DNA of 64,000 nt from the NCBI RefSeq assembly GCF_001427105.1, contig NZ_LMGI01000003.1, positions 1 through 64,000 of the forward strand. Reading direction: 5' to 3'. Every line of letters starts with the position of its first letter. Positions within the stretch are counted from its first letter, which is position 1. Positions 1 through 7,822 of this stretch are shown in pieces. A program made the position numbers and the translations under genes. Source of the DNA: Sphingopyxis sp. Root154 (GTDB taxonomy: Bacteria > Pseudomonadota > Alphaproteobacteria > Sphingomonadales > Sphingomonadaceae). Below the pieces are notes generated by a model. The model saw only the letters and a program-made list of their open reading frames with translations, did no database searches and was not told the DNA's origin.

Positions 1-1
1 C

Positions 2-118
2 CGCCACCACCGCCGCTATCGCATCACCGAAGGCGCCGAAGAAATACAGATGCGTAAGGTCGCTGCCTACCTGTTCGGATACATGGGGCCGCGGAGCGAG
101 ACGATCGGGAAACTGTGA
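2..118 (+). CDS. 3' end of an unidentified gene (partial)
   Basis: An open frame enters from the left edge and ends at TGA 116-118. Only about 38 residues are visible, rich in Arg, Tyr and Gly and ending in SETIGKL, too few to place in a family. The stop overlaps the GTG start of leuC (GTGA), so the two genes are probably co-transcribed and translationally coupled. The missing gene to the left therefore belongs to the same operon as leuC. The frame is inferred only from the coupling and the lack of stops; I do not assign a function. Confidence 0.5.
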   Translation, partial: RHHRRYRITEGAEEIQMRKVAAYLFGYMGPRSETIGKL

Positions 119-1527
119 ACCGGCCCCGCACGCTTTACGACAAGATATGGGATGCGCACGCCGTCGCCGAGGATGACGGCGAGACTTTGCTCTATATCGA
201 CCTGCACCTGCTTCACGAGGTGACCTCGCCGCAAGCCTTCGCCGGGCTGGCGGCGGCGGGGCGGGCGGTGCGGCGTCCCGAGCGCGCGCTGGCCTTGTCC
301 GATCATAATGTGCCGACGGCGGGGCAGGCGGCGGGCCCCGCCGGGGTTGCCGATGCCGAAGCGCGCGCGCAGCTCGAAGCGCTGGTCAGCAACACGCGTG
401 ATTTCGGGATCGAGAATTTCCCGATGGGCGATCCGCGCGGCGGGATCGTCCATGTCGTCGGGCCCGAACAGGGACGATCGCAGCCGGGGATGACGATCGT
501 CTGCGGCGACAGCCACACGTCGACGCATGGCGCATTCGGAGCGCTGGCGTTCGGGATCGGCACGTCGGAGGTCGAGCATGTGCTGGCGACGCAGACGATC
601 CGCCAGCGCCGGTCGCGCAACATGCGCGTGACGGTCGATGGCGTGCTCGCGCCGCACGTCCATGCCAAGGATCTCGCGCTCCACCTGCTCGGCGTAATCG
701 GGGTCGATGGCGCGACAGGGCATGTCGTCGAATATGCCGGCGAAGCCGTCCGGGCGCTGTCGATGGAGGCGCGGATGACGCTGTGCAATCTCAGCATCGA
801 AATGGGCGCGCGCGCGGGACTGGTCGCGCCCGATGCGACGACCTTCGCCTATCTGGCGGGTCGGCCCGCGGCGCCGACGGGGAAGGCGTGGGATGCCGCG
901 CGCGCGCGCTGGGCGGCCCTCGCAAGCGATGATGCGGCGCTATTCGACCGAGAAATGCGGGTCGATGCGCGCGATGTCCGGCCGATGGTGAGCTGGGGCA
1001 CAAACCCGTCGCAGGTTGCCGCGATCGACGGACGCGTTCCCGATCCGGCCGCGCTGACGAACGCCGAAGCGCGCGGCGCAGCGACACGCGCGCTTGCCTA
1101 TATGGACCTGACGCCGGGCGTGCCGATCGCCGGATTGCGGCTCGACCGCGTGTTTATCGGCAGTTGCACTAACAGCCGGATCGAGGATCTGCGCATCGTG
1201 GCGGAAGTCGTGCGCGGCCGCCGCGTCGCGCCGCATGTTCGCGCGATGGTCGTGCCGGGGTCGGGGCTGGTCAAAAGACAGGCCGAGGAAGAGGGGATCG
1301 ACCGCGTCCTGCGCGACGCGGGGTTCGACTGGCGCGAGCCCGGCTGTTCGATGTGCGTCGGCATGAACGCCGACCGGCTGCAGTCCGGCGAGCGCTGCGC
1401 CGCGACGTCGAACCGCAATTTCGAGAACCGGCAGGTGCGCGGCGGGCGCACCCATTTGATGAGCCCGGCTCTCGCGGCGGCGAGTGCGATTGCGGGCTGC
1501 ATCGCGGCGCCCGAAGTGCCGGGCTAG
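115..1527 (+). CDS. leuC: 3-isopropylmalate dehydratase large subunit (LeuC-type)
   Basis: 470 aa, the usual length for LeuC. This aconitase-family large subunit carries a [4Fe-4S] cluster; the three cysteine ligands are visible as GSCTNSR (C351) and CSMC (C411, C414). [13 protein letters not shown] at 130-142 is the family signature. It would pair with the LeuD protein encoded tail-to-tail at 1537-2121. In leucine synthesis the pair isomerises 2- and 3-isopropylmalate; related pairs hydrate citraconate or dimethylmaleate. The split arrangement, the absence of leuB and the catabolic surroundings favour a catabolic hydratase, but sequence alone cannot decide. The GTG start overlaps the stop of the preceding gene. 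Confidence 0.9.
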   Translation: MNRPRTLYDKIWDAHAVAEDDGETLLYIDLHLLHEVTSPQAFAGLAAAGRAVRRPERALALSDHNVPTAGQAAGPAGVADAEARAQLEALVSNTRDFGIENFPMGDPRGGIVHVVGPEQGRSQPGMTIVCGDSHTSTHGAFGALAFGIGTSEVEHVLATQTIRQRRSRNMRVTVDGVLAPHVHAKDLALHLLGVIGVDGATGHVVEYAGEAVRALSMEARMTLCNLSIEMGARAGLVAPDATTFAYLAGRPAAPTGKAWDAARARWAALASDDAALFDREMRVDARDVRPMVSWGTNPSQVAAIDGRVPDPAALTNAEARGAATRALAYMDLTPGVPIAGLRLDRVFIGSCTNSRIEDLRIVAEVVRGRRVAPHVRAMVVPGSGLVKRQAEEEGIDRVLRDAGFDWREPGCSMCVGMNADRLQSGERCAATSNRNFENRQVRGGRTHLMSPALAAASAIAGCIAAPEVPG

Positions 1528-1536
1528 GGTCAGACT

Positions 1537-2121
1537 CTAGAGCGCCGCTTCGAACCGCGCGATCGCATCGGCGTGGCGCAGCGTGCGGGCGATGTCGTCG
1601 AGCCCCTCCATCAGGATCCGGCGATCATCGGGATCGATCGCGAAATCGATCGCCTCGCCCGACGCGAGCCGGATTCGCTGCGCTTCTAGGTCGACCTCGA
1701 CCGGGGCATATTGGGCGAGCGCGATTTCGTCGCGCAGCCGCGCGCATGTTGCGTCGGGCAGGCGGATCAGCAGCAGGCCATTCTTGCGGGCGTTCCCGGC
1801 AAAGATATCGCCGAAGCTTGGCGCGATGACGCAGCGAATGCCGAAATCGGTGAGCGCCCATACCGCATGTTCGCGCGACGATCCGCAGCCGAAATTGCGG
1901 TCGGCGACAAGAATCCCGGCTTCGCGGCAGGCGGGCCGGTTGAGGATGAAGTCGCCGCGTTCGTTGCCATCGTCCACGAAGCGCAGCTCGCGGAACAGAT
2001 GTTTGCCAAGGCCCGTGCGGGTCAGCGACTTCATATATTGCGCAGGGATGATCATGTCGGTGTCGACATTGGCGAGCGGCAGCGGGGCCGCGACCGCTTT
2101 CATCCGGGTAAATTTTTGCAC
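1537..2121 (-). CDS. leuD: 3-isopropylmalate dehydratase small subunit (LeuD-type)
   Basis: 194 aa. It is the swivelling small subunit of an isopropylmalate isomerase or related hydratase. NVDTDMIIPAQY near the N terminus and NFGCGSSREHAVWAL in the middle are the LeuD hallmarks, followed by the SFGDIFAGNARKNGLL segment. The GTG at 2121 is chosen because GGAGG precedes it and because the N terminus MQKF matches the usual LeuD start. The gene converges on leuC with a 9-nt gap, so partner subunits come from separate transcripts. A perfect 16-bp operator palindrome lies 14 bp upstream, which ties this gene to the cluster-wide regulon rather than to leucine synthesis. Confidence 0.9.
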   Translation of the reverse strand: MQKFTRMKAVAAPLPLANVDTDMIIPAQYMKSLTRTGLGKHLFRELRFVDDGNERGDFILNRPACREAGILVADRNFGCGSSREHAVWALTDFGIRCVIAPSFGDIFAGNARKNGLLLIRLPDATCARLRDEIALAQYAPVEVDLEAQRIRLASGEAIDFAIDPDDRRILMEGLDDIARTLRHADAIARFEAAL

Positions 2122-2134
2122 ATCGCCTCCATTA

Positions 2135-2150
2135 ACTTAGTATTCTAAGT
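2135..2150. promoter_or_regulatory. Cluster operator, site A (leuD / marR)
   Basis: ACTTAG-TATT-CTAAGT, a perfect palindrome with a 4-bp centre, just upstream of leuD on the minus strand and divergent from the MarR gene at 2313. It is the best-matched copy of a motif seen eight times in the first 28.4 kb. On the minus strand a TTGGAC element lies about 17 bp before the site, so a bound repressor would cover the -10 region. Confidence 0.75.
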
Positions 2151-2312
2151 AAATGGGTCGACCGATCTTGTCCAACATTATCGCGGGGTTGGAAGGGCGA
2201 TACGGCGCAGGATGGCGATGAAGACAGTTGCCGCGCGAATCTTCGTGTCCTAAGGTTCGCAATCGCGCGGGCCAGCGCCCGGCGCCGGGGACCGCGACAG
2301 GGGAGCAGGATT

Positions 2313-2819
2313 TTGGCAAAGAAACCACAGGATTACCGACATCCCGCCGAATATTATACCGATCCTGAAAACAGCATCGGTTATCTGGCGCGCGTCGTCT
2401 TCCGCTCCTTTTCGCGGCTGCTCGAACGCCGCACGCTGACGCACGACGTCTCCGCGGGGCAGTGGCGGTTCCTCCGCCAGCTGTGGCGCGAGGACGGCAT
2501 CACCCAGCGCGAACTCAGCGAACGCGTCGGGATGCGCGAACCGACAACGGTCGTCGCGCTCAAGGGGCTGGAAAAGGCCGGGCTGATCACGCGCAGGAAG
2601 ACCGCCGACGATCGCCGCAAGACTTTCATCCACCTGACGCCGCATGCGAAAAAGCTCGAACTGATCCTCGCGCCGATGAACGCCGAGATTCACGAGATCG
2701 CGACCAAGGGGATGACCGACGAGGAGGTCGAGGTGCTGCAGGGGCTGATGCGCCGCGTCATCGACAATCTCGGCGATGAAACGCGCAAGCTCGCGGTGCT
2801 ATCCGACATCAAGGCCTGA
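2313..2819 (+). CDS. MarR-family transcriptional regulator
   Basis: 168 aa, typical MarR length. A winged helix spans about residues 55-110: recognition region TQRELSERVGMREPTTVV, then GLITRRKTADDRRK as the wing, with flanking dimerisation helices. MarR proteins are mostly ligand-released repressors that bind 16-20 bp palindromes. The start is TTG at 2313 because GGGAG lies directly upstream. It sits between operator sites A and B and reads toward the FMN reductase. It is one of two MarR proteins in the cluster and a prime candidate to bind the shared palindrome. The N-terminal extension HPAEYYTDPENSIGYL resembles regulators of aromatic-acid catabolism, but the inducer is unknown. Confidence 0.88.
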   Translation: MAKKPQDYRHPAEYYTDPENSIGYLARVVFRSFSRLLERRTLTHDVSAGQWRFLRQLWREDGITQRELSERVGMREPTTVVALKGLEKAGLITRRKTADDRRKTFIHLTPHAKKLELILAPMNAEIHEIATKGMTDEEVEVLQGLMRRVIDNLGDETRKLAVLSDIKA

Positions 2820-2840
2820 TCGCTTGCATTTGCTGTGCGT

Positions 2841-2877
2841 CCGGACAATAAGTTAGTATTCTAACTATATTGTCCGG
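2841..2877. promoter_or_regulatory. Cluster operator, site B, inside a longer inverted repeat
   Basis: The core AGTTAG-TATT-CTAACT (2851-2866) is a perfect palindrome. It is flanked by a second inverted repeat, CCGGACAATA (2841-2850) and TATTGTCCGG (2868-2877), with one unpaired A. The right arm touches the GGGAGGG ribosome-binding site of the flavin reductase at 2886, so the element could act as a DNA operator and as an RNA hairpin that partly hides the ribosome site. Confidence 0.7.
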
Positions 2878-2885
2878 GAGGGAAA

Positions 2886-3461
2886 ATGACCAGCATCGCC
2901 GTCATCGTGGGTAGCACCCGCGAGGGATCTTTTAACCGCGCATTGGGCGAAGTCGCCGCCGCAAGCCTCGAATCTCAAGGTGCAAGCGTGACGCGGGTCG
3001 ATCTCGCAGCGTTCGACCTGCCGCTCTATTCGGCGGCGCTGGAAGCAAGCGCCTTTCCGCCCGACGCGGTGAAGCTCAAGGCGCTTTTCGTCGCGCAGGA
3101 CGGCCTGCTCTTCGTCTCGCCAGAATATAATGGATCGCTGCCGCCGCTGCTCAAGAATGCGATCGACTGGGCGTCGCGCCCGACCGGCGACGAGGGCCTC
3201 GTTGCGCTGACCGCCTATCGCGGCAAGGCGGCGGCGATCATGTCGGCGTCGATCAGCCCGTTCGGCGGGCTGCGTGGGCTGATGCACTTGCGCCAGATAT
3301 TGTCGACGATCCAGATGCTGGTGATTCCCGAACAGGTGCTGGTGCCGAACGCTCACGCCGCTTTCGCCGAAGATGGCAGCTTGAAGGAGCCTCTGCCGGC
3401 GTCGCTCGTCGAAATGACCGCCGGACGGTTGATCGCGGTCGCGAAGGCCCTCGCGGTTTAG
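2886..3461 (+). CDS. NADPH-dependent FMN reductase family protein
   Basis: 191 aa with a flavodoxin-like fold. GSTREGSFNR (residues 9-18) is the phosphate-binding loop for FMN, and SPEYNGSLPPLLKNAIDW (from 78) is the conserved flavin/NAD(P)H region of the family. Members reduce FMN, quinones or azo compounds with NAD(P)H in the cytoplasm. It could supply reduced flavin to a monooxygenase, but none is visible in the window; quinone reduction or detoxification is an alternative. GGGAGGG precedes the ATG at good spacing. Operator site B lies immediately upstream. The stop codon overlaps that of the convergent MarR gene by 4 nt. Confidence 0.85.
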   Translation: MTSIAVIVGSTREGSFNRALGEVAAASLESQGASVTRVDLAAFDLPLYSAALEASAFPPDAVKLKALFVAQDGLLFVSPEYNGSLPPLLKNAIDWASRPTGDEGLVALTAYRGKAAAIMSASISPFGGLRGLMHLRQILSTIQMLVIPEQVLVPNAHAAFAEDGSLKEPLPASLVEMTAGRLIAVAKALAV

Positions 3462-3907
3462 ACGCGCCGAAAGGGGACGGCGGGTTCGATATTGTCGCCC
3501 CAGTCGGCCTCGAGCGCGGCGAGCAGCGCGTCGAACTTGTCTTGTCCCAGCCTGGCGGCGATCTGCGCGGTGAGCGCGTCCATCGAGCGCTGTGCATCCT
3601 TGCGCATGCGCGCGCCGAGGTCGGTCAGCGACACGGTCATGTGGCGACGGTCGACGGGATCGACGTCCATCTGCACGATGCCGAGCTTCACCATCTGGTT
3701 GATCGTGCTGTGGATCGCCTGCCGCGATATGCCCAGATTGCGCGCGATGTCCGACGGGCGCACGATACCGCTGACGATATTCGTCATCACCATCGATTGC
3801 GGGCGGTTGACGTCGGGCCAGCCATGGTCGTGGAGCCGCGCCTGAAGCCCTTCGTCGAGCCAGCAGAAGCGCTGGAAAAGCGCGATGATAAGCTGGTTGG
3901 TGCGCAT
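3458..3907 (-). CDS. MarR-family winged-helix regulator
   Basis: 149 aa from the ATG at 3907. The frame continues upstream to an ATG at 4018, but that extension is Arg/Ser-rich, looks non-coding and would put operator site C over the start codon. The winged helix covers about residues 50-95: RPSDIARNLGISRQAIHSTI as the helix-turn-helix and DPVDRRHMTVSLT as the wing. The gene is divergent from the acyl-CoA ligase operon, with site C in the shared promoter region, the classic layout for an autoregulated local repressor. It converges on the flavin reductase with a 4-nt stop overlap. Which of the two MarR proteins binds the palindrome is not settled. Confidence 0.82.
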   Translation of the reverse strand: MRTNQLIIALFQRFCWLDEGLQARLHDHGWPDVNRPQSMVMTNIVSGIVRPSDIARNLGISRQAIHSTINQMVKLGIVQMDVDPVDRRHMTVSLTDLGARMRKDAQRSMDALTAQIAARLGQDKFDALLAALEADWGDNIEPAVPFRRV

Positions 3908-4009
3908 GGACGCTATGATATGCCCCTGTTGCCGACGGGGTGCCGACGTCAGCAAGCTAGAAGAGCAGGGCGGGCGAAGCAAGGCAGAGCGGCGTTGCAA
4001 AGGCAAAAT

Positions 4010-4025
4010 ACTTAGCATACTATCT
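4010..4025. promoter_or_regulatory. Cluster operator, site C (marR / ligase operon)
   Basis: ACTTAG-CATA-CTATCT between the minus-strand MarR gene and the six-gene plus-strand operon that starts at 4054. It matches the consensus fully on the left arm and less well on the right. Its position favours the downstream ATG (3907) for the MarR gene. Confidence 0.65.
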
Positions 4026-4053
4026 ATTGTAGCGAGAATGGAGAGAGAGTCGC

Positions 4054-5688
4054 ATGGACGGGTTGATGCAGAATGTGCCGCTGACGGTCGACCGGATCAT
4101 CGATCATGCGGCGAACTGGCACGGCGCGCGCGAGATCGTGTCGCGCGATGCCGAGGGGCGCGTCACCCGCTCGACCTGGGCCGACGTTCATGCCGACGCG
4201 AAGCGCGTCTCGAACGCGCTCGCCGCCGAAGGGATCAAACCCGGCGACCGCGTCGCGACAATGGCGTGGAACGGCGCGCGCCACCTTGCCGCCTGGTACG
4301 GCGCGGCGGGGATGGGGGCGGTGCTCCATACGCTCAATCCGCGGCTCTTTCCCGAACAGATCGCCTATATCGCGAACCATGCGGGTGACCGGTTGCTGAT
4401 CGCCGACCCGGCGACCGCGGAGCTGGTCGAGCAATTGCTTTCGCAGGTGCCGTCGATCGAGAAGGTGATCTTTTTCTGTGACCGCGCTTCGTTGCCGCAA
4501 ACCAGCTTTGCCGCGACCGCCTTCGATGACTGGATCGCCGGCCAGCCTGCCGAATATATCTGGGGCGGGTTCGACGAGAATGCGGCGTGCGGGCTCTGCT
4601 ACACCAGCGGTACGACGGGCAATCCGAAAGGCGTGCTCTATTCGCACCGCTCCAATTATATCCACGCGCTGATGACCTTGCAGCGCGACGCGCTCGGCCT
4701 GTCGGCGCGCGACACGGTGCTGCTGGTCGTGCCCATGTATCATGCCAATGCGTGGGGCGTTGTCTATTCGGCGCCCGCGGTTGGCGCGAAACTGGTGCTC
4801 CCGGGGCAGCGGATGGACGGCGAATCGATCTATAATCTGATCGAGCAGGAGGGCGTCACTTACTCGGCCGCCGTACCAACAGTGTGGCAGATGTTGCTGC
4901 AATATATGCAGGAAAATGGAAAGCGCTTCACGACGCTGGAGCGCGTGACGATCGGTGGTTCGGCGTGCCCCGAATCGATCATTCGTACCTTCCGCGACGA
5001 TTATGGCGTCGATGTCATCCAGGGCTGGGGCATGACCGAAACCTCGCCGCTCGGGACGGTGTCGGTGTCCAATGCCGCGGTCGCGGCGAAATCCGATGTC
5101 GAGCAGATGGCGTATAAGCTCAAGCAGGGCCGGTTGCTTTGCGGGCTCGACATGAAGCTCGTCGACGATGCGGGCAACCGTCTGCCGCATGACGGCAAGA
5201 CGCCGGGGCGGCTGATGGTGAAGGGGCCGACGATCGCGGGAGGCTATTATGGCGGCGAGGGCGGCGACGTGCTCGACGAAGAAGGTTTTTTCGACACCGG
5301 CGACGTCAGCACGATCGATGGCGAAGGCTATATGCAGATTACCGACCGCGCGAAGGATGTCGTGAAGTCGGGCGGCGAGTGGATCAGTTCGATCGAGATC
5401 GAGAATATCGCGATGGGACATGACGCGGTCGCCAACGCCGCCGTCGTCGGGGTCGCGCATCCGAAGTGGGACGAGCGACCGATCCTGCTGTGCGAACTGA
5501 AGCCGGGCGCCGACGCCTCCGCCGATGATCTCAAATCCTTCCTCGACGGCAAGATCGCCAAATGGTGGATGCCCGACGACGTGCTGTTCGTAGCGGCAAT
5601 CCCGCTTGGGCCGACGGGCAAGATCGACAAGAAGGCGATCCGCGCGGGGCTTGAGGGGTACGAGCTGCCCTTTGAAGTCACCCGCTGA
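4054..5688 (+). CDS. Acyl-CoA ligase (AMP-binding, long-chain fatty-acid type)
   Basis: 544 aa. Enzymes of this family activate a carboxylate with ATP to an acyl-adenylate and then form the CoA thioester in the cytoplasm. Visible are the P-loop YTSGTTGNPKGVLYSHRS from residue 183, the GWGMTETSPL motif near 325, the hinge DTGDVSTIDGEGYMQITDR, and the C-terminal PTGKIDKK lysine. The chain is closest to the medium/long-chain FadD subgroup. It is the first gene of an operon with a hydrolase, kinase, altered enolase, dehydrogenase and second hydrolase, under operator C. GAGAGAGAG precedes the ATG. The substrate is unknown; a second ligase lies at 11949. Confidence 0.92.
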   Translation: MDGLMQNVPLTVDRIIDHAANWHGAREIVSRDAEGRVTRSTWADVHADAKRVSNALAAEGIKPGDRVATMAWNGARHLAAWYGAAGMGAVLHTLNPRLFPEQIAYIANHAGDRLLIADPATAELVEQLLSQVPSIEKVIFFCDRASLPQTSFAATAFDDWIAGQPAEYIWGGFDENAACGLCYTSGTTGNPKGVLYSHRSNYIHALMTLQRDALGLSARDTVLLVVPMYHANAWGVVYSAPAVGAKLVLPGQRMDGESIYNLIEQEGVTYSAAVPTVWQMLLQYMQENGKRFTTLERVTIGGSACPESIIRTFRDDYGVDVIQGWGMTETSPLGTVSVSNAAVAAKSDVEQMAYKLKQGRLLCGLDMKLVDDAGNRLPHDGKTPGRLMVKGPTIAGGYYGGEGGDVLDEEGFFDTGDVSTIDGEGYMQITDRAKDVVKSGGEWISSIEIENIAMGHDAVANAAVVGVAHPKWDERPILLCELKPGADASADDLKSFLDGKIAKWWMPDDVLFVAAIPLGPTGKIDKKAIRAGLEGYELPFEVTR

Positions 5689-5712
5689 CAATATCAAAAC
5701 AGGAGAGAGAAT

Positions 5713-6843
5713 ATGATGGACCCGAACGGGATCGAAGGACTGGACGCGCAATTTGTCGGGCTGGTGTCGCCAACGGCGCCGCGCATTCAGGCGGGCGGGC
5801 ACCCGTGCCAGGGCATCTATTGGACCGAGGCGGGCAAGCGGCCGAAGGTCGCGATCATCGCCACCCATTATAATGTCGATTTCAAGGAACATTATATCGC
5901 GCCCTATTTCGCGCGGCAGGGTTTCGGCTTCCTCGGCTGGAACACGCGCTATCGCGGGTTCGAGGATCAGTTCCTGCTCGAACATGCGGTGCTCGACATC
6001 GGCGTGGGCATGAAATGGCTGAAGGAAGTGGCGGGCGTCGAGCAGATCGTCATCCTCGGCAACTCGGGCGGCGGCTCGCTGATGGGCGCCTATCAGGCCG
6101 AAGCGATCGCGCCGACATTGACCGATCGCTTGCCGTCGGCGGGACAGGACGCGCTGGCGTCGCTGATCAAGGGCGACCTGTATATCAGCTTCAATGCGCA
6201 TCAGGGGCGCCCCGAAGTGCTGACCGACTGGATGGACGCATCGGTGGTCGACGAGAATGACCCGACGCTCACCGACCCCGAACTCGACCCGTTCAACCCC
6301 GACAACGGCCCGCCCTATTCGGAGGAGTTCATCGCGAAATATCGCGCCGGTCAGCGCGCGCGCAATCAGCGGATCACCGACTGGGCAAAGGCCGAGCTGA
6401 AACGGCTCAACGATGCCGGCATTCCCGACCGCATCTTCCCGATGTTCCGGTGCTGGGGCGATATCCGCTGCGTCGATCCGGCGATCGATCCGTCGGACCG
6501 CAAGCCCAATTGGTGTTATCGCGGCGACCCCGCGACCGCGAACCGCTCGCCCAGCATCGGCCGCGCCAACACGATCAAGACCTGGCTCAATATGTGGAGC
6601 CTCGAAACCTCGCCGTGCCAGGGCCAGCCGCACCTCGTCAAGCACGATACGCCCGCACTGGTCGTGCAGGGGACGGCCGACACGGGCGTCTTCCCGAGCG
6701 ACGCGCGCAAGATTTTCGATTTCCTCGGCTCGACCGACAAGAAGCTCGAATTGATCCCCGGGGCGCATTATTTCGAGGACTCGATCGAAGAACGGCAGAA
6801 CGCCGCCGACCTCGTCGGCGCGTGGATACGGGAGAAGCTGTGA
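5713..6843 (+). CDS. Alpha/beta hydrolase
   Basis: 376 aa, long for the fold. The nucleophile elbow is LGNSGGGS with Ser118, preceded by a conserved WNTRYRGFEDQFLLEHAVLD segment. A late QGTADTGVF probably carries the Asp, and PGAHYFED the catalytic His. This arrangement fits C-C or ester hydrolases acting on small acids, but I cannot name the substrate. A roughly 90-residue insertion (about 190-280) with the stretch CWGDIRCVDPAIDPSDRKPN may form a lid. Tandem ATGs occur at 5713; GGAGAGAG lies upstream. It lies 24 nt after the ligase and 1 nt before the kinase gene, so co-transcription is near certain. Confidence 0.82.
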   Translation: MMDPNGIEGLDAQFVGLVSPTAPRIQAGGHPCQGIYWTEAGKRPKVAIIATHYNVDFKEHYIAPYFARQGFGFLGWNTRYRGFEDQFLLEHAVLDIGVGMKWLKEVAGVEQIVILGNSGGGSLMGAYQAEAIAPTLTDRLPSAGQDALASLIKGDLYISFNAHQGRPEVLTDWMDASVVDENDPTLTDPELDPFNPDNGPPYSEEFIAKYRAGQRARNQRITDWAKAELKRLNDAGIPDRIFPMFRCWGDIRCVDPAIDPSDRKPNWCYRGDPATANRSPSIGRANTIKTWLNMWSLETSPCQGQPHLVKHDTPALVVQGTADTGVFPSDARKIFDFLGSTDKKLELIPGAHYFEDSIEERQNAADLVGAWIREKL

Positions 6844-6844
6844 C

Positions 6845-7822
6845 GTGACGGCCGACGCCGACATCATCGACGGATTGCGCGACGCCGGGCTGGTGGGTGA
6901 GGGCGATGTCGTGCTCGAACCGCTGACCGGCGGCGTGTCGTGCGACGTTTGGAAGGTCGAGACGCCGACGGGGCCGATCGTCGTCAAACGCCCGCTCGAA
7001 CAGCTTCGCGTCGCCGCCGAATGGCACGCGCCGATCGAACGCGGCCAGAGCGAGGTGCGCTGGCTGCGGCGCGCGCGCGGGGTCGATGCGCATATGGCGC
7101 CCGAGGTGCTCGCCGAACTGCCCGGCTACGGTTTTGCGATGCGCTTCCTGCCCGGCTCTCCGGTGTGGAAGGACGAACTGATGACCGGGCGGGTCGATGT
7201 TGATTTCGCCGCCGCTGTGGGCCGGGGGGTTGCGGCTGTCCACGCCGCGACAGCGATCAATTCGGCCGACCGCGATGCCTTTCCGAACGACGCGATGTTC
7301 CGCGCGCTGCGCGTCGATCCCTTCCTGATCTACGTCGCCGAGCATGACGCCGAGTTGGCGCCGGTCTTGCGCGCGCTTGCCGACGACGTATCGTCGCGCA
7401 AGATCGCGCTCGTCCACGGCGACGTCAGCCCCAAGAATATCCTCGTCAGCGCCGACGGTCCGGTGTTTCTCGATGCCGAATGCGCCGTTTATGGCGACCC
7501 GGCGTTCGACGTCGCCTTCTGCACGACGCATCTGCTGCTGAAGGCGGTGTGGTCGGGCGATGCCCGGCTGAACGAAGCCGCTGCGGCGCTCGTTGCGGCG
7601 TATCGCTCGGCGATCGATTGGGAGAATGTTGACGGCCTGCTGCTCCGCGCGGGCAAGCTCACCGCGGCGCTGCTTCTCGCGCGCGTCGAGGGCAAGTCGC
7701 CCGCACCGTATCTCACCGACCCTGAACACAAGCGCATCGTGCGCGATCAGGCACGGACACTCATTGTCGCGCCGTCGCCGATCGACGTGCTCGTCGCCAA
7801 CTGGAAAAGGAACCTTGTATGA
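6845..7822 (+). CDS. Phosphotransferase (APH/choline-kinase-like small-molecule kinase)
   Basis: 325 aa with the protein-kinase-like fold of aminoglycoside/choline kinases. Lys48 (VVVKRP) is the ATP-binding lysine; HGDVSPKN (191-198) holds the catalytic Asp193 and Asn198; FLDAE (209-213) and YGDPAFDVA complete the metal site. Such enzymes move the gamma-phosphate of ATP to a hydroxyl of a small molecule in the cytoplasm. The gene starts with GTG 1 nt after the hydrolase stop, and its own stop overlaps the enolase-like ATG (ATGA). It is therefore tightly coupled to the enolase-like and dehydrogenase genes, suggesting a pathway intermediate that is phosphorylated before elimination. Antibiotic resistance is an unlikely role in this setting. 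Confidence 0.85.
   Translation: MTADADIIDGLRDAGLVGEGDVVLEPLTGGVSCDVWKVETPTGPIVVKRPLEQLRVAAEWHAPIERGQSEVRWLRRARGVDAHMAPEVLAELPGYGFAMRFLPGSPVWKDELMTGRVDVDFAAAVGRGVAAVHAATAINSADRDAFPNDAMFRALRVDPFLIYVAEHDAELAPVLRALADDVSSRKIALVHGDVSPKNILVSADGPVFLDAECAVYGDPAFDVAFCTTHLLLKAVWSGDARLNEAAAALVAAYRSAIDWENVDGLLLRAGKLTAALLLARVEGKSPAPYLTDPEHKRIVRDQARTLIVAPSPIDVLVANWKRNLV

Noticed and set aside
115..2121. Leucine biosynthesis operon
   Set aside because: No leuA or leuB, subunits on opposite strands, and a catabolic operator before leuD; a biosynthetic role is possible but not favoured.
3908..4018. N-terminal extension of the second MarR protein from ATG 4018
   Set aside because: The extension is Arg/Ser/Pro-rich and lacks a ribosome site, and the start would sit inside operator C; the family fold begins at ATG 3907.
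4024..6987. A 987-codon open frame on the minus strand
   Set aside because: It lies antisense to the ligase and hydrolase genes, is Arg/Asp/His-rich with no family motifs, and arises from the high-GC third codon positions of the plus-strand genes.
6845..7822. Aminoglycoside resistance gene
   Set aside because: Motifs fit the APH/choline-kinase fold in general, but the gene is embedded by overlaps in a catabolic operon and shows no specific resemblance to resistance enzymes.
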